The translations under genes were made by a program, and so were the position numbers. The notes under the pieces were generated by a model. The model made no database searches. It was not told where the DNA came from and worked only from the letters and a program-made list of their open reading frames with translations. DNA of 64,000 nucleotides from contig CM049316.1 of NCBI GenBank assembly GCA_026874595.1, forward strand, positions 54,259,676 through 54,323,675. The letters are read 5' to 3'. This DNA is from Sipunculus nudus (taxonomy: Eukaryota > Annelida > Sipuncula > Golfingiida > Sipunculidae). The stretch's first letter is position 1. Every line of letters starts with the position of its first letter. This document shows positions 12,071-23,807 of this stretch, piece after piece.

Positions 12071-15004
12071 TTATTCACTGCTAATTTCCCCTCTTTCAGC
12101 CCATTTCTTTAATGCTGTTGACTCAGAGCTCTTCTTTTTAATCAGCGAATCATAAACCTTTTTATATTTTATCTCTGCCAAATCAATTATTACAGTATCT
12201 GTAACAATACATTGCCCTGTGATTTCTATAGGCTCTCCTGATATACACAAACTAATCCAATCTTGAGGTACTGAACCTAAAACAGATCTCAATGACAAAT
12301 ACATACTAAATGATAATGGTGGTTACCTTACCTTCAGTTCGTGCCTAGTACACACATTACCATTATCCGTTAAAAGGTCTTTCTCCATTCTTATGTTTAA
12401 ACTATAAAAATACTTAACAAAAAAGACTTTTTATTGTAATTCAAATAACAATTATTCAACAGAGGCTGTAAAATATTATCCTGGGCTGATTCGGGGAACT
12501 GTTTAACAAAATATGACCATTCTTTGAGGCATTCCCTATAAAATGGCTACAATTGACATGGAATTAATTCTTTTTATATCAAAATTTTGTGAAACTGCAT
12601 CTATACCTCCAATTAATCTCAAATATTCCTGAGGTATTGTTTTCCATGCTCTGTCAGAACCTTTTTATCAACATAATATACTGAGTTTTTAAACTTGTAC
12701 TAACATCAGGTAAGCACAAACCTCCCCTGTTATAGGATCTAGTGACCGTGTCATATTTGAATTTAGGTCGCTTACCCTTCCATAGAAGCTCTTTCATGAG
12801 TAATGTTATATTGTTAATGAATATTTTTGGCGGGGTACACATATTACTGACGTACAAAGTCTTTGGTTAGGCTGGAGATCTACCAATATCTGTACGTCCA
12901 AATATTGTAAGGTTTCTAGTTTATCAAATGTTGACCAGTAACTGAAGTTTCTCCTCCATTGTCTGAAAGTTATATTTATAACGATGTTCCTTATTGTATG
13001 TGTACCTTATCCCAAGAATTTTAATAGCTGATTTTGTTAAATTAACCCATTTAAATTAGATCGGTGTTACATCCATTTCATCCGCATCTGATTTCTGTGA
13101 TTCACTTTTAATGAAGTATAATTAGCAACTATGGCAATTATTGATATCAGATGCTTGAATGACTCCACATTTAACAGGAAAAAAGTAACATCGTCAGCAA
13201 ATAATGTTAATTTTACTTCATTGCTACCCATATGAATGTCTTTTACATTTTACATTTCTATCACAAGAATGAAAAAAATATGGTGCAATTGGATCACCTT
13301 GATTAGTACCTCTTGAAACTTGGTGAACCTGTATGAATTAATTTTATCCAGTTGATAAACATTAGTCCAAATCCAAACCCTTTCAATGCCGATAACATAA
13401 ACACATGAGCTACCGAATCAAAAGCTGCAGTGAAGTCAGCACCAAACAATATTCCAGTATTGTTTTCTACTTTTCAACGCTCAATTATACCCGATATAAG
13501 GCGTACGGAGTCCCCGATGTAGCGTCCTGGAACAAATGCATTTTGGTCCAAATAAACCAGTTTATTCACAATTTACTTCAACGTGCTACAAGTATTATAC
13601 TAAGTACTTTACAGTTAACATTTATTAGACTGATGGGTCTTCATGAATTTATAAATCTAACATCTTTTCCAGGTATCTCAAGAAGAGTAATGACAGACTT
13701 TTTTTTACTTGTAGTCAGTTCACAAAAATTATATCATTCATTAAGACATGTAGTCAAATAACTTCCTCATTTACTAAAGAAACATAAATGAAATTCTTTG
13801 CAAAGCCCGTCGTTTCCTGTCTTATGATTCGCCATAGATTTGAATGTATTGTGTACATCAGTTAAAGTAATCGTACCTTCACACAGCTCTGCTTCATCTG
13901 TGGTAAGTTAGAGCAAATATCTAAAAAATGTTCACAATCATTAAAGCTGTTATCTATTTGTCTCTCATATCTTGTGGAGAAGAAATTATAAATTTTTTTC
14001 ATAGTATTTTCCTCAATTGTTACCTCGTTTCCATCGATAAGCAATGTTCTAATACAAGTTTTATTTTTGTTTCTCCTTTCCAAGTTTACAAAGTATTTAT
14101 TATTTCTTTCACCTAGTCCATGCCATTGTGCTCTTGGTCCTATTATAAATCCTCCAGTTAGTAGCATCTCTCTAATTCATTCTTGATTTTTTCATATTTT
14201 TCTAATTTTTCATGGCTTGGATTGCTACTGATGGCATTTTCCATTTCTTTATCTTCCTTTTCTAATGAAAGGTATTTATCTTTAAATCTTCTATTCTTTT
14301 CTTTAGAATAATTAATTGTAAACTTCCTATTGCTGTATTTCAGATACTCCCATTTACCTCGTGCATCTAGCTCTGTGTGATCTAACTCCTGTTTAGTTGT
14401 AACAACATACTCCTTTCTCTTGTTTATATAATTTATATCTTTTAAAGGTGAACAATTAAATTTCCCATGTTTGTAAGTGTTCAATGACCTAAGTGCGAGA
14501 TGCACAGCTGAATGATCTGAGCCACCACTGGGTATAATATCACAGTGTGAAATATATGGTTGCAGATACGATGACACTAAAAAGAAATCCAATCGTCGTT
14601 GTGTAGATGAAAACAACCATTTTGTTATATTATAAATATTCTTGTAACATAATAATTGCCCAGTCCCACAGTTAGGCCCATAAACATTAATCAGCAAAAA
14701 GTGGTATCATTTAGCATAACAAATCTTCCGGCATCATCCACTTTACTCACCAACAATTTTGAATTCTAGTTTTGACCTAATTAAAGTTAATGCTCCCATG
14801 GCTTGATGGGTACCATGGGGAAAATAAACTATGAACCCTCCATTGGCGTTTTCATGCTTAATTTCATTTTGTATCAGAATGGGATTCCTGAATAAAACAT
14901 ATACCTTTATCCAATCCTTGTTTGTGACACCAACTGAATAATTTCCTTCTTTAAATATGATTCCTTATCCCATTAGCATTACTACTCAGAATCTTAAAAT
15001 TCAT
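12071..15004 (-). pseudogene. ORF2 relic of a Tx1/L1-like LINE
   Basis: This is a dead endonuclease/reverse-transcriptase gene of a non-LTR retrotransposon. The start is ATG at 15004 on the minus strand, followed by the endonuclease opening SSNANGIRN, then FIQESHS and LINVYGPN, then the RRLDFFLVSSYL and GSDHSAVHLAL motifs of an APE-type nuclease (about 14700-14480). A linker and the ERNNKYFVNLERRNKNK segment precede the RT, at 14150-14060. Later pieces include PPKIFINNITLLMKELLWKG (about 12840) and a C-terminal segment ending KKWAERGEISSE at 12071. Many stops and frameshifts interrupt it, and the RT core is too decayed to show its catalytic YADD. The order of domains matches the better-preserved LINE at 37901. 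Its first ORF lies upstream, split by the Harbinger. Confidence 0.8.
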
Positions 15005-15502
15005 TATTGATATTTCATTTGTTAAAGTAGGACCTTCTTTTATTACAGGAACAAAATATGATGCATGCACCTATTTCTATAAATCCTTAAGTTCATGAAT
15101 AATTGTAAACACAAAGTTGAGTACATGTGTGAATATCTAATTTCAGCTTACAGTAATATATTCGTGACCAAATATAAAGAGAAAATGTGATGCTTCCAAA
15201 ACTGGTAAACATGTAACTTAGATTTATGTATTTTATCATTTCATTGTTGCATATAATTGCAAGTATCACAAAAACACATACAAGACACAAACAGGTGACA
15301 CGATCAAACGGTGACATAAATATACATCAGATATACTATGGTACCTGGTAGTTTTGATCAGTATACCCAATACTAATAATATTAATAATAATGATTATAA
15401 TAATTATAACAATACAAAAAAGACAGGTATGATGTATTCAAGTCACTTTAATATATTCTCATTACATGTATGAAGAATACACATTTCCAAAAGCCTTTCA
15501 GT

Positions 15503-15565
15503 TTACTTCATTACCACATCCAGTTGATCTCCAAACTTGACCCTAAACACTTACCACCCCTCTCC
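15503..15565 (-). pseudogene. C-terminal end of the LINE ORF1, cut off by the Harbinger
   Basis: On the minus strand the first bases after the Harbinger read on in frame-like fashion from the ORF1 piece on its other side (ending SDAWTWDGKVFV at about 20478). They close with FRVKFGDQLDVVMK and a TAA at 15503-15505; one small frameshift intervenes. A spacer of about 500 bases (15005-15502) without clear coding separates it from ORF2. Confidence 0.65.
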
Positions 15566-16086
15566 TTAAGCCCCTATCACACCTTGACGATTTAGCCAGC
15601 GTATGCCGACGTAAGAAAAAAATGGCAAATACGCTGGAGCACGCTGGTATACGTCGTAGTACGGCGAGGTCGTCCAAAAATTGTGTGTATGCACAAAATT
15701 TCGACGTATGCCAGCGTATGGCTCATACGTCCCGCATACGTGGGCCATAAGCTGTAAGTAAGTTATCCGATCGTTCACAAACGTCACAGGTAAGTTACTC
15801 ATAAGTCCAAATACGTGAAGATAATGTCTAACGTACTCAAAACTTATGAGTAACGTGCTTTGAACCTATGTGTAACTTATCTTTAACGCATATTGGCGTA
15901 TGTAGACGTGTTTGGCGTTTTCCCAACGACCACGGAACTTACTGAACTTGTTTCTAACGTACAGCTAACGTATAAAGCCGTATTTGCAGTTAAGCGTAAT
16001 TGGTATATAAAGGTGTAATTCAGAAGAATCCCCCGTCAGTTCTCCTAAATACAACTTTGTGAGCAGATATCCATCTCATCAGAGAG

Positions 16087-17567
16087 ATGGAGGATCCGGC
16101 AACGAGACGAGAATACCTACTAGCTGTCCTCCAACATCAGCATGACCTCATCGATTTGACACTCTACCAGCTGCGTGCCAATAGAGCCAGGAGAAGGAGA
16201 TGTAAACGGAGGAGACGGAACTGGGTGAGACCATGGATCGGGAGGCGTCGACAGTTTGGCATGTATGACCAGCTTATGGTGGAACTCCGTAACGAGGATC
16301 ATGCATCCTTCATTAACTTCCTGCGTATGCCCCCAGCGATGTTCGACGAGCTGCTTGCCAGAGTAGGTCCAAGGATAACCAAAAAGTACACCTTCTACAG
16401 GTACCGCTTGAGCCTAGCATGAAGCTGGCCCTGACTCTGCGTAACCTTGCCTCTGGGAACAAGTATGCCTCAATGAAGTTCGGATGGAGGGTCCCTCACA
16501 ACTCCCAGTCTCTAGTGGTCAGAGAGGTCTGTCAAGCCATTATTGATGAATACGGGAATGGTTTGTCCAAGTACTCCTGATGGTTGGTGGACCATTGCTA
16601 ACACGTTTTACCAAAGATGGAACTTTCCTCATACATGTGGGGCACTTGATGGGAAGCACGTGGCCTGCCGCTGTTCTCCAAAAAGAGGGTCCCAATACTT
16701 CAACTACAAAGGATTCTACTCCATTGTTCTGATGGCACTTGTGGATGCTGATTATAAATTCATTTGGGCAGATGTCGGTGGTACTGGATCAGCATGAGAT
16801 GCACAGATATACAATGATTGTGAGCTGAAGGAATGCGTTGAAGACGGTACTCTAGGTTTCCCTGACCCTGAGCCTCTTCCCAACGACGACCAGGACTGCC
16901 CCTACTTCTTCGTCGGTGACGATGCCTTCGCCCTATTACCAACCATGATGAAGCCATACAGCCTCCGGGGTCTGACGATTGAAGAACGCATCTTCAACTA
17001 CAGACTATCCCGAGCAAGGAGGGTAATAGAAAAGGAGGGTAATTGAAAAATGCATTTGGCATCCTGGCTAATAGATTCCAGGTTCTGCTAAGTACTATGC
17101 AGCATCACCCCTCCACTGTCAAGCTTATTGTCAAAGCATGCTTGATCCTGCACAACCTCATTAGGATCAGGTAATTCATGTTTACGTAGCATACTTTATA
17201 CAATTTACAATACATATTAACGTTTCCCTTATGTTTATAAAAATGATATGATTATACCTAAAAAATTATTTGTAACACTATATTACCTCTTATTGTAAAG
17301 TGTTTTAGAATATGCTATGATTCTAGCTAAATAAGTAAACAAATTCAAATTCTAGGTACCCAGTACTTCAAAACCAACAGCTTGACCGGGCAGAGAATAA
17401 GAAACCGCGACTTTGTTCCAGGAGCATGGCGAGAGGGACGTCACTTGGAGGATACACAGACAGCCAGTGGCCCCAACACTGCCTCCAAAGACGGAAAGAA
17501 ACAAAGGTATCTCCTCAAGCACTGGATTAAGCATTGTTCAGGCAATAAAGTACCTCAGAGACTATAA
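16087..17567 (+). pseudogene. Harbinger (HARBI1-like) transposase, broken
   Basis: A DDE-type nuclease of the DDE_Tnp_4 family that would cut and join the Harbinger ends in the nucleus. ATG 16087 starts a basic N-terminus with NWVRPWIGRR and FINFLRMPPAMFDELL. A frameshift near 16400 leads into KLALTLRNLASGNKYASMKF, a second near 16555 into GALDGKHVAC (first catalytic Asp) and ADVGGTGSA; a TGA at 16797-16799 comes just before the DAQIYNDCEL region (second Asp). The final Glu lies in NYRLSRARRVIE (about 17000-17030). A 16-base tandem microduplication at about 17020-17050 adds a stop right after it. A phase-2 intron fits 17171-17355 (GTAATT...TTCTAG). The last exon starts RYPVLQNQQLDRAE and, after one more shift, contains VPGAWREG and ends at 17567. 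Identity is clear; activity is excluded in this copy. Confidence 0.88.
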
Positions 17568-17569
17568 GA

Positions 17570-18600
17570 TTCCTCTCGAGACTATTTTGTAATATAGACT
17601 TCGTAATATATGTACAATTGAGAAATACTTATCAATTATAATACTCTTTTTCATTTGTAATAAGTTTTTGTTGACTGTACATATACAGTATTAATATACC
17701 TTTTTCAAAGTGTATAAATAAAGATGTATATTGGCCATTTCGCGGTAACGAAATTACATTCAGGCACAATTTTCAAAGTTCAAGCAAATGCTGCTGGAAA
17801 AGTTTTTTTTATTGATAACACTTTTTAACATTAAAAATGTGTTAATAGGAGAAATTCCAACATGTTTCACAATGATAAATCTGTAATCAAATATGCATAC
17901 TTATGAGGACGATTACGGGAGGACACGTAATTTGAACCTGTATATTACATATTTTCTACATAGGTACCAGTTACGAAGTGCATTTATTAATAGTAGACCT
18001 GAAAACTTATTTGTGTTTTAACTTTCATGCTGGTTTTATTTTTTCATGTTATGAATGAATACACTGTGTTATTTATTGTTAGTTGCATTATTTCAGAATT
18101 GCGATGCCAATCATAGAAAAATGTTTAGTGAAATCCAAAGCCTGTTTCAGAAATACTTAATAAAAATAAAATCAGTAGAAGAAAGCATTTCAGGAAAAAG
18201 ACCAACTCAATTTTTTGTCAACCGTTGACTATTTTTGCGTGGAATTGTCTATATTTATATTACGTTTAAAATTTTAAAAAAAAGTATAACTTTTTTTTGT
18301 ATATAGAAATTAACAGTTTAACTTTCACTTACGAGCAAGGTTAATGTCCACGCCTATTAGATAAAAGCTAATAACGATTGACACAAGATTTATATTACCT
18401 ACTTACTTTTCTTCAACATACAAAGGGTAAAAGGGGTCATGCAGTATGTCTTTTATTATTGTTTATTATTGCTTATGGTTTAATCATTAAAATAACATAA
18501 ACAAATCAAGAGTTTACTCAACTTTTATTTTGTGCTCAACATAAAATAATAATGGTTAGTGTCAATAATGGTCAAACATGCACATACAAAATGGCACCAA
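17570..18600. other. Non-coding interior of the Harbinger
   Basis: AT-rich sequence between the 3' ends of the two convergent Harbinger genes. It should hold their polyadenylation signals (AATAAA at about 17717 on the plus strand), but no further gene is visible. Confidence 0.5.
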
Positions 18601-19048
18601 AAATGGCCAAAACTCACGAGAAGAACACAACTGTCACTGGAACTAGTTCTCTGGTGGTGGAGATGTCTTCAGTCCCCCGGCCGGGCTGCTTGTAGCAACA
18701 GGACCACTGGACACGTTGAGTATTCCTGATAGCCCAGAGATCATACACAAACTCTGGCTGCTAGTGTCAATGGCGGCTTGGGCTCTGGTTCAGTACCTGG
18801 CCAGCCGAACCTAAAGCATCAGATACAGAGGCGGAGCTTGGCTGCTGCGTGATCAGAGGAAGTGGTTGGATTCCATACTAAGGAGGAGGCATCATCCGCT
18901 GGTACTGAGGAAGTTGTTGTTGGAACTGTGGCTGCAGTGGCTGCTGTGTGTTCTGGTCTACAAAGTCAGCTGTCTGTGTACTCCAGACTTATGTAGACGG
19001 TGACTTGTGTCTCCACATGTGGAGAGGTGGCTGGAACTGCTCTGACGC

Positions 19049-20130
19049 CTAGGGTGTGTAGGTAGCTGGTGCTGAACTCGGTCGCATGGAGGCAGAAACA
19101 GGAAAGGTAGGGACTTTTGGAGGTCCTTCCTCATCACTCTCCTTGTCCATCAGCGCACTGAGGACGGTGTTGATGCGTGACCTCGCCTTCCGGAACTTGT
19201 GCTTTGACATGCTGACCAGGCTGTCATGCACGTAGTTGGCGAAGGCTTCAGTGGCTGTGATGGGCTGAGGCTGTGCGAGACCTTTGAGGAGCTCCCCAGA
19301 CTCGTGCACCCTCTTCTGGAGTGACTGTAGCATATGGTGAGGATGAGGAGGGGACGGGGAGTGCGTGCTGTCGTCATCAACCATAATGTCTGCACAGGCA
19401 GCCTCGAGGTCCCCGCTGTGTGCTGCAATGGATGCCTTTACCTGCAAATGCAGTTATGACAATGGTTGAGTAAAATACAAGGCAAATACTAGGCAAATCT
19501 AATGATATATGAAATAAATTTAAATGAATATTAATAATTCTATCTGTTTATATTTATACTGTTGACGGGCTCAGCTCGATGGCGGACCATATTCCCGTGG
19601 AAGCCGAAGTTTGCCTTCACCCACTGCTCTCTTTCTGTTAGTTCTGTGGCGCCGTCACCACTTTTCTTCTTGTCGAGCCGAGTGTTGGTGTCCCGCAGCG
19701 ACTTGAACCACCCTTGAAGATGCTCGACAGTCTTCCTCATGGCATTTGCTTGATCCTCCCAGAGCCTTGCCGTCTTTTCCACCCTCCGATATTCAGTTTT
19801 CTTGATGTCCCAGTTCTCTCGAAGGAAATCATACATGGGCTTCTCCTCTTGAACATCAAGACAAAACTGTGTCTTCTTGGCAAGGTTTGGCTTAGAGGAG
19901 ATGGAGGCCACCGACGAAGCTACCGATGCCACTGATGAGTGAGAGGCATTGGAACTTGCATCATCATCAGAGGGTGAACGTGAGGGTGTAGGTGATGACG
20001 GATCCGCCGTGCGTCCGCGTCCACGGGCACGGCCAGGTGCCTTTTCTGCAGCATTTTTCGATTTCTTTGGCAAGGCGGTGATCAAGATGTTGGTGGTGCG
20101 ATATGCATAAATTAGACTATCGCGGAGCAC
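19049..20130 (-). CDS. Harbinger Myb/MADF-like accessory protein
   Basis: The second Harbinger gene, which in this superfamily supplies a DNA-binding partner that helps the transposase reach the nucleus and the ends. On the minus strand the first exon (20130 down to about 19559) carries a low-complexity Arg/Pro/Ser stretch, then a helical domain: FLRENWDIKKTEYRRV, TARLWEDQANAMRKTVEHL and GWFKSLRDTNTRL, the three-helix pattern of Myb/MADF domains. A donor GTATAA near 19558 and an acceptor TTTGCAG at 19442-19448 fit an intron of about 110 bases. The second exon (about 19441 to 19049) includes FANYVHDSLVSMSKHKFRKA and stops at 19049. Pro/Gln-rich text continues to about 18650 but is broken by stops, so the tail may be truncated. 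Start codon is uncertain. Confidence 0.75.
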
Positions 20131-20263
20131 AATTTGTGAACGCCCGCAACACGCGTTGCATAAGTTAGACTATCGTTGAGCATAAGCTGTGAACGCCCAC
20201 AACATGCTTTGCATAAGTTAGACTGTCGTGGAGTATAAGATGTGAACGCCCGTAACACGCTAA
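20105..20263. repeat. Three 53-bp tandem repeats in the Harbinger end
   Basis: Units at 20105-20157, 20158-20210 and 20211-20263 each begin GCATAARTTAGACT and contain TGTGAACGCC. They lie between the accessory gene and the right inverted repeat, about 210 bases from the end, and could be subterminal binding sites. The repeat is direct observation; the role is inference. Confidence 0.85.
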
Positions 20264-20477
20264 GCATTCGTTGATATACGTTATCTATAACTTATGGAAC
20301 ATTCGATACAAGTAACTGATACGTTATGTATACGTCCAACTCATTATGAATACGATATGCATCCGCCCAAAATTAAAAAAAAAAATACTCGATGTTTCAA
20401 CGTATGCCAGCGTTTTAGAGAAATTTTGTTTCGTCGGTACACGCGGACTAAATCGTCAAGGTGTGACAGGGGCTTAA

Positions 20478-21217
20478 CAAACACCTTCCCGTCCCATGTC
20501 CATGCATCAGAGACACGTTGATCTTTTTTTTTTTCTCTATTAAATATTTTTTAGCATTTCAGCACACATATCATCAACTATGATTGTTCCACTATTTTTC
20601 AAATGCTTCTTTGCTTTCATTACAGAAAGCTTTATAACCCTAGAAATAAATTTGACGTCATGTCCTAACCCTATGGGTCTTTCTTCTTCCTTTACATTCA
20701 GTTCGTTTTGAAATAGTGAAATGGCTACTTTCCTTGTATCCTCAGTTATTCCTTATCAGTGACCCCCAGTTTCCTTATATTACACCTTCTATAGTATTTC
20801 TAATTGTTCACAGCATTAATTCATGCATCTCTTGGCATGTTTTTTGCCTGTTCACATTCGTTTTTCAGTGCAATGTTTGCCTCCCTTAAACTGGCTATCA
20901 CATTCTCAAGTCCACTTGTTTTATTTTCATGAGGCTTTACACAATTTTCCATAATAGTTTCCTTTATTTCTGTCACAATGGTTTTTCTCATCTCTGTCAA
21001 GATTTCCTTTTTGAAACCTTCTTAAATTTCTAATATATGTTCCTCTGACAGAGTACCCATACTGTCCTCTATTACACTATCATCTAGGTTAAGTGATGGC
21101 AAGTGTTTGGACTTTTTTGACACAACAGATGACTCTGATGAGGAGCTGGAATGAACAGACCTGGTCCTTTTAAACTCCTCCTTTGGCGTATTTTACAACA
21201 TTAATTTTTGAAGCCAT
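20478..21217 (-). pseudogene. ORF1 relic of the Tx1/L1-like LINE
   Basis: On the minus strand an ATG at 21217 begins MASKINVVKYAK. After a one-base shift the frame reads EEFKRTRSVHSSSS and a Ser/acidic stretch (HLPSLNLDDSVIEDSMG). It then forms a probable coiled coil (KKEILTEMRKTIVTEIKETI and SLREANIALKNECEQAK), as in the nucleic-acid-binding ORF1 proteins of L1/Tx1 LINEs. Several stops follow. The last part reads SDAWTWDGKVFV immediately before the Harbinger; the remaining residues lie on its other side at 15503-15565. The LINE 5' untranslated region probably extends to about 21450. Confidence 0.7.
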
Positions 21218-21561
21218 AAACAACATCATGTGCAAATTATTACTAGACCAAGCTAGCCGTGAACATTCAGGCCACCATGTTATAACACAGAGCCTTCAGG
21301 TACCATAACAAAGCCCTCCCAGGTGTGCACTTGCTGACCACTTGTAGTCAATGGTTAATGAAAGCACCTACTGAAAACCTGTCAGCCCAATAACACCAAA
21401 TGATATTTTCAACCCTAAGTTTATTTACATTCGATTTTTAAAGGGGCCCAGTCACCTATAAAGTATATTCAATTAACATGAAAAATAGCTTTAACCCTTA
21501 TAAATACATGTGTATCTGACAAAATATTGTCCTGAAACAGTTTGCTTACTCCTGTAAACGT

Positions 21562-21870
21562 GTGTTTAAAAAAAGAGATGACCGGGCGCGGTCACATTTG
21601 TCAACATTAACACAGTGCGAGCTTCGCCCAGGCCACAACACGTGTCAATCAGACGATGCCCTGACTGACTCGGATAAAAAATGTAATCAATGTTCCCGCC
21701 TGCTGAAACATCGCGTGTTGCGGCTCACAATCGGACCTCCGGTCATGAGGCCTTGTTGTGGTAAACAGACACACGTAGACTGTGTTTACCAACACGCAGG
21801 TGTTAAACAGCCGTATGCGCGGTACTGTGACTATGTGCTGGTAGAGTTTTGCTGGGAAACTTTCGTATAA
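21562..21870 (+). CDS. Possible exon with RING/PHD-like zinc-binding cysteines
   Basis: An open frame of about 102 codons, closer to even base composition than its AT-rich surroundings and without an ATG start, ends at TAA 21868-21870. It contains KCNQCSRLL, then PCCGKQTHVDCVYQH and ARYC: a C-x2-C pair followed by a C-x4-H-x2-C group, the kind of spacing used by RING or PHD fingers. A possible acceptor (CCTGAAACAG) sits at about 21541. No strong donor is seen. It could be a terminal exon of a host gene, a captured gene fragment, or chance; the cysteine pattern favours a real but possibly dead coding sequence. Confidence 0.35.
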   Translation: MFKKRDDRARSHLSTLTQCELRPGHNTCQSDDALTDSDKKCNQCSRLLKHRVLRLTIGPPVMRPCCGKQTHVDCVYQHAGVKQPYARYCDYVLVEFCWETFV

Positions 21871-22194
21871 AGTAAACCTGAACTGATAGTGTGGAAGAAT
21901 AGGGATAATATTTTTCCTGATTATGCCCCTTTAAACAACTTAAGTAAAAGGGTTATTACCCAGGTTTTTAACTGTGCTGGCAGAAAATAGATATAGTTAT
22001 ATCTGACCAGGTAGTAAGGTACCGGCATGTTCCTCCAGTCCTGATCGAGTGATTCACACTACCAACTAATATGCATGTATTCTCTGATATGAAATATCGG
22101 GAAAAAATAATTTTGTTATTACTGTTTTAAACACAAAAATATGGTATAATTATATTTATAATATAATAATTTTTGTATATATGTCAGTGAATTT

Positions 22195-22519
22195 AATATT
22201 ATTGCCTTCTTTTTGCAGACCTACTTGTAGTTCAACCGTACACATAACGGTTCAATATATGCCGGTACATGGAATTCCCTGCAGATACTTCTGGATGTTT
22301 TTTAAACAAAAATATATTAAAAATAGAACTTTTCTGAATACGTTTCAGAGAATGATATTACTGATGGCTGTTATATCTTACCGTGCTTCTGAGATTTCAC
22401 GATATTGGGCGAGTGGAAAATCCGGCCCTGTAACGTTATGCACTCACGGAATGCCATACAGATACCCCTGGACAAAATTACTGTTATCTCAGGGCACAAC
22501 CAAGGAAACAAAAGAATAA
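22195..22519 (+). other. Open frame with an in-frame ~180-bp internal repeat
   Basis: After a good acceptor (CCTTCTTTTTGCAG) one frame stays open for about 100 codons to TAA 22517-22519. Two segments about 180 bases apart encode similar peptides, HGIPCRYFWM (about 22268) and HGMPYRYPWT (about 22447), with related DNA around them. This could be a repetitive exon, but a two-unit non-coding tandem repeat is just as likely. No family recognised. Confidence 0.3.
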
Positions 22520-22833
22520 TAACTCCGTGATCTGTCTGATAAGCAGGGCCTCTAAGGGAAAAATTCTGAGGCGGTACAAGAAGGTTCCCGGGCCCCCTTC
22601 AGCTATATCCTTGGGTTCAATCATACATGTATTCAATTGAAAGCCGAAGCAATGTAGCCTGTGGAAGGAGTAACAGACAATTTATGCATATGCAGAAATG
22701 CTCCACTTTTTATGCATTTGAGACCGTGTATAATATATGTTCTCATGTATATTGTTACGGAACCTAATATCAACAGATCACGTATGCGTGACGAACATAA
22801 ATTTTGTAATGGAGATTTAAATAAATCAGATTC

Positions 22834-23675
22834 TGTTACATTAGGCAGCGTGAAATGTCTAGGGGAATGAATAAAGAATTCAGAGGGTTTTTTAACAAAT
22901 AACTATGATTTTTTCTTAAAACAACCCTAACACCCCAATACATTAAATCAATACAATTACACAGTACAACAACAGTATAACAGCAAATCAATACAAGTAT
23001 ATAAATAAAGTGTACAGTACCTGGATACCACCACTGTCACATCGACAAGTCCGTTAAAGCATATAATTCAGATGAACAGTTCATACAAATCATCTCGGAG
23101 AATAACAGTCCAGTTCATTCACACAAAATCAACCCGCCGTAATCCCAAAGTGAAGTTCCTTTCATATTCCCGAAAGCAAACTTAAGACTATATAAGATCC
23201 GTCACAAATACAGAAGAAAATCTATAATTGCCGCACTTATCGGAATAGGTCCCACAAACTGACTTACACGCTTCTGTGTCCGCTGGAATATTCTCTCACC
23301 TCTCTCTCAGCTCTAAATCATAGTCCCTATTAATAACCTTTCATCCGAAAACTCTAGAAAATTCCCTTTCACGAACAATCAAAAAGAACCTAATATGATA
23401 CACAGTACACACGCCTTACAGGAAACATCTAGAACAACATCGCTGTGTCTCTATATACCAGGGTTAACACGTGAGCCGCTCCGGCTCGGCCGGGCGAGAA
23501 AGCCCCAGACTAGCATGGCCCTATGTTTACACGCGGGCCGCACCCGGCCAGCCAGAACAAGGAACGCCGTAGCATAGCAACGCCAGGGCTTGAGCCAAAC
23601 ACGAATCAGAATCCCATTAGCGCTCAACAAAAGAGACTTGTCAACAGCTCACAATAAATATAGGCATCTGTAACA
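22834..23675 (-). mobile_element. LTR of a Gypsy-type retrotransposon
   Basis: On the plus strand it begins TGTTACATTAGGC and ends GCATCTGTAACA, the TG...CA inverted ends expected of an LTR (842 bp). On the minus strand a purine-rich tract AGGAGGGGGAG lies directly before it and the RNase H coding end about 130 bases before it, so this is the 3' LTR of a minus-strand element. A similar TGTTACGG word at 22755 leaves the outer boundary slightly uncertain. Confidence 0.7.
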
Positions 23676-23690
23676 CTCCCCCTCCTGAAA
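23676..23690 (-). promoter_or_regulatory. Polypurine tract next to the Gypsy LTR
   Basis: Reads TTCAGGAGGGGGAG on the minus strand, immediately upstream of the LTR start; this is the usual primer site for plus-strand DNA synthesis. Confidence 0.65.
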
Positions 23691-23807
23691 GAAAAAAAGA
23701 AAGTTTTCTCGGAAAACTTTCTTTTTGCGATCACAATCACTAAATTTTTACAACATCTCAAAAATCATCTTATTTTCAACATTACATAAACATCTCGTTT
23801 TCACATT

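Larger units (their letters stand above)
15566..20477. mobile_element. PIF/Harbinger transposon (4.9 kb), two genes, with target duplication
   Basis: The element spans 15570-20473. Its ends are inverted copies: GCCCCTATCACACCTTGACG on the left and the complement of GCCCCTGTCACACCTTGACG on the right, matching through GATTTAG for 27 bases with one difference. TTAA flanks both sides (15566-15569 and 20474-20477); because of the palindrome a 3-bp TTA duplication, usual for Harbinger, is equally possible. Inside are a transposase gene (+) and a Myb/MADF-like gene (-) in converging orientation. CGTATG-rich text lies near both ends. The element interrupts ORF1 of a minus-strand LINE, so it is younger than that LINE. 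Both genes appear damaged or need splicing, so this copy is probably inactive. Confidence 0.9.
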
